Shown here in pieces: positions 6,401-9,665 of a DNA stretch of 9,665 nt (within the stretch, counting starts at the first letter, position 1; each line of letters opens with the position of its first letter). The stretch spans positions 1 to 9,665 of the forward strand of contig JACIWM010000042.1 of the NCBI GenBank assembly GCA_014360945.1, read 5' to 3'. This DNA is from Candidatus Bipolaricaulota bacterium (GTDB lineage: Bacteria > Bipolaricaulota > Bipolaricaulia > Bipolaricaulales > Bipolaricaulaceae). Under the pieces are notes generated by a model. The model was given only the letters and a program-made list of their open reading frames with translations, searched no databases and had not been told where the DNA came from. Position numbers and translations under genes: made by a program.

Positions 6401-7419
6401 GCCCCCCTCCACGCCCGTCTCACACCCTGGAAAACCCATTCCCAGGTGAATTCCTCCCGGCCAAAGAGCCCGCGCCGGAAGAAGAGCATCACCAAAATAA
6501 GGAGCACTGAAAACACGACCATGCGCATTCCCGGCACCACCGCGGTGTCCACGAAGCGCAGAGCCTCGAAAACGGCGGCGAAAATGAACCCGGCCACCAC
6601 CGCTCCGCTTATGCTTCCCAAGCCCCCAAGCACGATGATCATGAGGAGGTAGAAGGTCATGAAGAACCGGAAGAGGTCGGGGGTGATGGTGCCGATCAAG
6701 GTGGCCATGAGGCCGCCGGCCACGCCCGCGCAGAACGCGCTGAACATGAAGGCCAAAAGCTTATGGCGGAAAACGTTGATCCCCATGGATTCCGCGGCCA
6801 GCTCATCCTCGCGAATGGCCCTAAGGGCCCGGCCGAAACTGGAGTTCTTCAGGCGCACCGCAGCATAGGTCAAAACCACAAGCGCCCCAATCGACCATTT
6901 TAGGTTCGTGTACTGGGGAATGCCCTTTACCCCCATGGGCCCATTGGTGAGGCCCATGAAGTTGCAAGCCAAAACGTAAAGGATCTCGCCGAATCCGAAG
7001 GTGGCGATGGCCAAATAATCTCCGCGCAGGGCCCGCAGGGCCGGAATACCCACAATCAAGGACGCCAAAACCGCGAGGATCCCGCCGGCAATGAGGGCCA
7101 AGATGAACCCCGAATAGGGGAGGGTGAACTGGTTAAACGGCCAGGAAAGGGGGGTGAATAGCCACACCACCTTTTTCTGGTGCAAAGGAAGCATAAAAAG
7201 GGTGGTGAGGTATCCTCCCAAAAGCATGAATCCGTGAGGCCCCAAAGAGAATTGCCCGGTGACCCCGTTGATCATGGTGTAGCCCACCGCGGCAAGGGCG
7301 TAAATGGCCCCGAAGTTGATAATGCGCCAGATGAACCGGTCCAAACGGGCATCGCCCCACCAGATAAACGCGGCAAGCCCCAAAAGGAAAAACACGGTGA
7401 GGATGCGGTTGGGCCTCAT
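6382..7419 (-). CDS. livM: Branched-chain amino-acid ABC transporter permease LivM
   Basis: One of two inner-membrane permeases forming the translocation path. It has 345 residues and multiple hydrophobic helices. The LivM core begins with NFGAIYALAAVGYTMINGVT (35-54) and QFSLGPHGFMLLGGY (56-70). The cytoplasmic coupling loop is GRALRAIREDELAAESMGIN (196-215), which contacts the ATPases. A conserved LGGLGSISGAVVAGF stretch (264-278) follows. The C-terminus carries a short basic tail (VRRAWRGAWTKTK). ATG 7419 has AGGAG at a suitable distance and overlaps the livH stop in an ATGA arrangement. The tail overlaps the start of livG by 19 bp. Confidence 0.92.
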   Translation of the reverse strand: MRPNRILTVFFLLGLAAFIWWGDARLDRFIWRIINFGAIYALAAVGYTMINGVTGQFSLGPHGFMLLGGYLTTLFMLPLHQKKVVWLFTPLSWPFNQFTLPYSGFILALIAGGILAVLASLIVGIPALRALRGDYLAIATFGFGEILYVLACNFMGLTNGPMGVKGIPQYTNLKWSIGALVVLTYAAVRLKNSSFGRALRAIREDELAAESMGINVFRHKLLAFMFSAFCAGVAGGLMATLIGTITPDLFRFFMTFYLLMIIVLGGLGSISGAVVAGFIFAAVFEALRFVDTAVVPGMRMVVFSVLLILVMLFFRRGLFGREEFTWEWVFQGVRRAWRGAWTKTK

Positions 7420-8309
7420 ACCTTCTCCTTCATGGTTTTACCGAGGATCCCGGTGGGCCTGAACAAGAGGAAGAAGATGAGGATGGCGAAGATGAAGGCA
7501 TCGCGGAACCCGGAAAGTTTGGGAAAGAAGGCCACGATAAGAATCTCCGCCAACCCCAAAAGGAACCCGCCGAGCATGGCGCCCACGATGTTTCCAATCC
7601 CCCCGATCACCGCGGCCGTGAAGGCTCGCCAACCCGGCATGATTCCCAGATCCCACTGGAGCCGAGGGTAACGACAGCCCCAGAGGATCCCGCCCACGGC
7701 GGCGAGGGCCGACCCCACAAGGAACGTATAGGAAATGACGCGGTTAATGTCCGCGCCCATGAGGGCCGTGGTCTCGATATCCGTGGCGATGGCCCGCATG
7801 GCCCGGCCCACTTTCGTTTTGTACACAAGGAAAATAAGACCCAAAAGGCAGGCCGCAGCAATCAGAGGAACCCAAATGGTCACGCCCTGGATGCGCACGC
7901 TCCCTGCCGTGTAGATCTGGGTCATGAGGCTGGGAGTGGGATAGGGCTTCTGCCGCCCACCCGCCCAGGGAAGGACGATGATGAGGTTCTCCAAGAGGAA
8001 GGAGACGCCGATGGCGGTGATGAGGAGGGAGATGCGCGGGGCCTCCCGGAGGGGCCGATAGGCGAGGCGCTCGATGGCCACGCCCATCAAAGCAACGATG
8101 GCCACCGTACAAACCGCCGAAAGCCACCAGGGAAGCCGAAAGAGGATGACGAGGAAAAACACCCAGTATCCGGCCCACATGAAGATGTCGCCGTGGGCGA
8201 AATTGATGAGGCGAAGAATGCCGTAAACCATGGTGTAGCCGATGGCGATGAGAGCATAAAGGCTTCCCAAAGTGACGCCGTTGAGAAGCTGCTGAAGATA
8301 TGTAGCCAA
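7416..8309 (-). CDS. livH: Branched-chain amino-acid ABC transporter permease LivH (TTG start)
   Basis: The second inner-membrane permease, 297 residues. The family opening LLNGVTLGSLYALIAIGYTM (8-27) and the YGILRLINFAHGD block (29-41) are clear. The coupling loop KVGRAMRAIATDIETTALMG and the C-terminal FRPTGILGK segment are typical of LivH. The start codon is TTG at 8309, preceded by GAGGAGG with about four to five nt spacing; this strong ribosome binding site and the family N-terminus fix the start. It lies 51 bp after livK, across a terminator-like hairpin, and its stop overlaps livM by four bp. The weak start codon and the hairpin probably both lower permease output relative to the binding protein. 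Confidence 0.92.
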   Translation of the reverse strand: MATYLQQLLNGVTLGSLYALIAIGYTMVYGILRLINFAHGDIFMWAGYWVFFLVILFRLPWWLSAVCTVAIVALMGVAIERLAYRPLREAPRISLLITAIGVSFLLENLIIVLPWAGGRQKPYPTPSLMTQIYTAGSVRIQGVTIWVPLIAAACLLGLIFLVYKTKVGRAMRAIATDIETTALMGADINRVISYTFLVGSALAAVGGILWGCRYPRLQWDLGIMPGWRAFTAAVIGGIGNIVGAMLGGFLLGLAEILIVAFFPKLSGFRDAFIFAILIFFLLFRPTGILGKTMKEKV

Positions 8310-8326
8310 GGGGCCTCCTCAGCGTG

Positions 8327-8352
8327 AAAAGGGGGCGGCGGATGCCGCCCCC
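8327..8352 (-). terminator. Terminator-like hairpin between livK and livH
   Basis: On the - strand, arms 8344-8352 (GGGGGCGGC) and 8331-8339 (GCCGCCCCC) form a perfect nine-bp GC stem with a four-nt loop (ATCC). It is followed at once by TTTT (8330-8327). The U-run is short, so termination is likely partial. This is the common layout in which the abundant binding protein is expressed above the membrane subunits; the hairpin may also stabilise the 3' end of livK mRNA. Confidence 0.75.
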
Positions 8353-8360
8353 CTGCCTTG

Positions 8361-9509
8361 TCACTTCCCCATGAGAGCTTTGATCTCCGCAGCGCGGGAG
8401 GCCGGGATCATTGTGGCGTATACGAACTCGCCGTTCTCAACCTTGAGGAAGTAGAAGTCCTTGATGGGGTTGCCCTCGGGGGTCATGATGGTCCGACCCG
8501 TGATCACCTCGAGATCCGCGGTCTGCAGGGCCTCCTTGATGGCTTTGGGATCAGCGGAGCCCGCGCGCTGTATGGCATCCACGATGAGGAGGTAGCAGTC
8601 CACCGCCAGTGCTCCGAAGGCGTCGGCCTCGCGGCCGAAGTGTTTCTTGTATTCCTCGGCGTACTTGAGGCCGATCCCCGTGGCCTGGGCCGGGTGCCAG
8701 AAGGTGGTGAAGTGGATGCCCTCCACGGCCTCGCCGCCGATCTGAATGAGCTCCGGCGCGAAACACCCGTCCGCACCCAAAATGGGCTGGGTGAGGCCAA
8801 GATCTCGGGCCTGGCGGGCCATCATCGCCACCTCCGTGTAGTAGTTGGGGGTGTAGATGATGTCCGGGTTCACCCGCTGGATCTCCGTGAGCTGGGCGGT
8901 GTAGTCCACGTCGCCGGAGCGGCAATAGAGGGTGGCCAGAACCTTCCCGCCCAGAGCCTCAAAGGCCTCGATGAAGTACTGCCCAAGGCCCACGCAATAA
9001 GCCTGGGCCACGTCGATTACCACCGCCGCGGTTTTCGCCCCGAAGTAGTCCATGGCCAACGCCGCGGCCACCGGGCCCTGATCGTCGTCCTTGAAGCAGG
9101 CGCGGAAACAGTAGTCGCCCACCTGGGTGGTGAGAGGGTTGGTGGTGGTGGGGCCGATCATGGGGACGCCCGCGGCCTGCACAATCTCCGCCGCGCCAAG
9201 ATACACACCGGAGCACATCGTCCCAATGATGGCCACCACTTTCTCCACCTGGATGAGGCGAGTGGCGCCGTTAGCGGCCTCCGTAGGCTCAGTACGAGCG
9301 TCAAAATACACGAGCTCGATAGGCCTGCCCAGGACCTCCGTGGGCACAATTCCTGCAGCCCGCGCGAACTCCAACGCATCGCGGGCCATCTGGCCGTAAG
9401 CAGCACAGGCCCCAGTGAACTCCAAAAGGCACCCGATCTTTATGGGTTCCTGGGCCAGGGCCATAACACCAATGCCAATAAACGCTAAAAGAATCGCCAC
9501 TTTTTTCAT
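8361..9509 (-). CDS. livK: Periplasmic branched-chain/hydrophobic amino-acid binding protein LivK
   Basis: The substrate-binding protein of the transporter, 382 residues, of the type I periplasmic binding fold. It starts with a signal peptide MKKVAILLAFIGIGVMALA, with likely cleavage before Q20. There is no lipobox Cys, so the mature protein is soluble in the periplasm. The family blocks are IKIGCLLEFTGACAAYG (23-39), GTMCSGVYLGAAEIV (96-110), GVPMIGPTTTNPLTT (114-128), FRACFKDDDQG (135-145), YTPNYYTEVA (219-228) and ILGADGCF (243-250). These match Leu/Ile/Val-type binders in order; the ligand could also be another amino acid or amide. ATG 9509 is set by AGGGGGTG upstream and by the signal peptide; a longer in-frame reading from 9635 has no family support. 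Nine cysteines are present, which is many for this family. Confidence 0.92.
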   Translation of the reverse strand: MKKVAILLAFIGIGVMALAQEPIKIGCLLEFTGACAAYGQMARDALEFARAAGIVPTEVLGRPIELVYFDARTEPTEAANGATRLIQVEKVVAIIGTMCSGVYLGAAEIVQAAGVPMIGPTTTNPLTTQVGDYCFRACFKDDDQGPVAAALAMDYFGAKTAAVVIDVAQAYCVGLGQYFIEAFEALGGKVLATLYCRSGDVDYTAQLTEIQRVNPDIIYTPNYYTEVAMMARQARDLGLTQPILGADGCFAPELIQIGGEAVEGIHFTTFWHPAQATGIGLKYAEEYKKHFGREADAFGALAVDCYLLIVDAIQRAGSADPKAIKEALQTADLEVITGRTIMTPEGNPIKDFYFLKVENGEFVYATMIPASRAAEIKALMGK

Positions 9510-9535
9510 GCTTTCACCCCCTTCACTGGAAACAC

Positions 9536-9556
9536 TCAGCACTTTCCCGCGCACAT
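9536..9556 (-). other. Possible short leader ORF (MCAGKC) in the livK 5' region
   Basis: Within the predicted livK leader a six-codon reading frame, ATG at 9556 to TGA at 9536-9538, encodes MCAGKC. A perfect AAAAGGAGGT lies at 9571-9580, but 14 nt separate it from this ATG, longer than the usual spacing, and no better-placed start codon follows it. The reading frame ends 26 nt before the livK ATG. Whether it is translated is unknown. Confidence 0.2.
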
Positions 9557-9595
9557 TTGTCCCCGAAACCACCTCCTTTTGGCGCGGATAAAAAG

Positions 9596-9625
9596 ATGGT
9601 ATGAAAGTTGGGGGGTCAGTGTCAA
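9596..9625 (-). promoter_or_regulatory. livK: Sigma-70-type promoter of the liv operon
   Basis: On the - strand a perfect TTGACA (9620-9625) is followed after 18 nt by TACCAT (9596-9601), which matches TATAAT at four of six positions. Transcription would begin near 9588, giving a leader of about 80 nt before the livK ATG at 9509. It is the only clear promoter at the head of the five-gene operon. Confidence 0.6.
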
Positions 9626-9633
9626 GACTACCC

Positions 9634-9658
9634 ACCTGTTCAGGAAGGCACCACAGGT
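9634..9658. repeat. Short inverted repeat upstream of the liv promoter
   Basis: ACCTGT (9634-9639) and ACAGGT (9653-9658) form six-bp inverted arms separated by 13 nt. A smaller palindrome, CCTGTTCAGG, lies at 9636-9645. The element is centred about 58 bp upstream of the predicted transcription start, a position suited to an activator or repressor site. It could also be chance or part of an upstream gene's 3' end, which the window does not show. Confidence 0.25.
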
Positions 9659-9665
9659 TTTCATC

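Noticed and set aside
5759..6652. 297-codon open frame on the + strand across livG and livM
   Set aside because: Runs antisense through two clear transporter genes; no domain, no plausible start signal.
8358..9488. 376-codon open frame on the + strand opposite livK
   Set aside because: Antisense shadow of livK in GC-rich DNA; its low-complexity Gly/His/Val-rich product resembles no family.
9510..9635. Upstream extension of livK (42 residues)
   Set aside because: It would cover the promoter -10/-35 region and hide the signal peptide; ATG 9509 has its own ribosome binding site.
1..9665. CRISPR array, tRNA, rRNA, insertion sequence or phage genes
   Set aside because: No spaced direct repeats, no tRNA-like cloverleaf noticed, no rRNA sequence and no transposase or integrase motifs were seen on either strand.

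Overview
This is a GC-rich stretch with tightly packed genes from a bacterium that appears to be diderm. A C-terminal-Phe outer-membrane barrel protein lies at the left edge, and the solute-binding protein of the transporter has a cleavable, non-lipoprotein signal peptide, which implies a periplasm. GTG and TTG starts are used freely, and most internal genes have strong GGAGG-type ribosome binding sites. A deep-branching, possibly thermophilic lineage (for example Bipolaricaulota/OP1-like) would fit, but this is only an impression from gene style. No rRNA, tRNA or marker gene in the window fixes the taxonomy.

Left part (1-2790): the 3' end of an outer-membrane barrel gene on the + strand, then a convergent intergenic gap holding a 61-nt compound inverted repeat. 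Next, on the - strand, come a small secreted/membrane protein gene (2299-2790) and a 484-residue kinase gene (820-2274). The kinase joins an N-terminal ATP-cone, the nucleotide sensor of ribonucleotide reductase and NrdR, to a uridine-kinase-type P-loop domain. Its GTG start sits 8 nt behind a perfect TATAAT, suggesting leaderless translation.

Middle (2886-4872): a two-gene + strand unit encodes a calcineurin-like metallophosphoesterase and a ParB/sulfiredoxin-fold protein with a DGHHR motif. It runs convergently, with an 11-bp overlap, into pgsA (phosphatidylglycerophosphate synthase) on the - strand.

Right part (4918-9665): a complete branched-chain or hydrophobic amino-acid ABC transporter operon on the - strand, in the order livK-livH-livM-livG-livF. 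It has a recognisable promoter upstream of livK. A terminator-like GC hairpin with a short U-run separates livK from livH, which starts with TTG. livH/livM, livM/livG and livG/livF all overlap, so the membrane and ATPase subunits are probably translationally coupled. pgsA follows 45 bp after livF and may be partly co-transcribed.

The transporter itself is ordinary. The items most worth a second look are the ATP-cone/uridine-kinase fusion, the leaderless-type starts, the cysteine-rich LivK with its unusual leader, and the phosphoesterase/ParB-like gene pair. I see no CRISPR array, mobile element, phage or toxin module.
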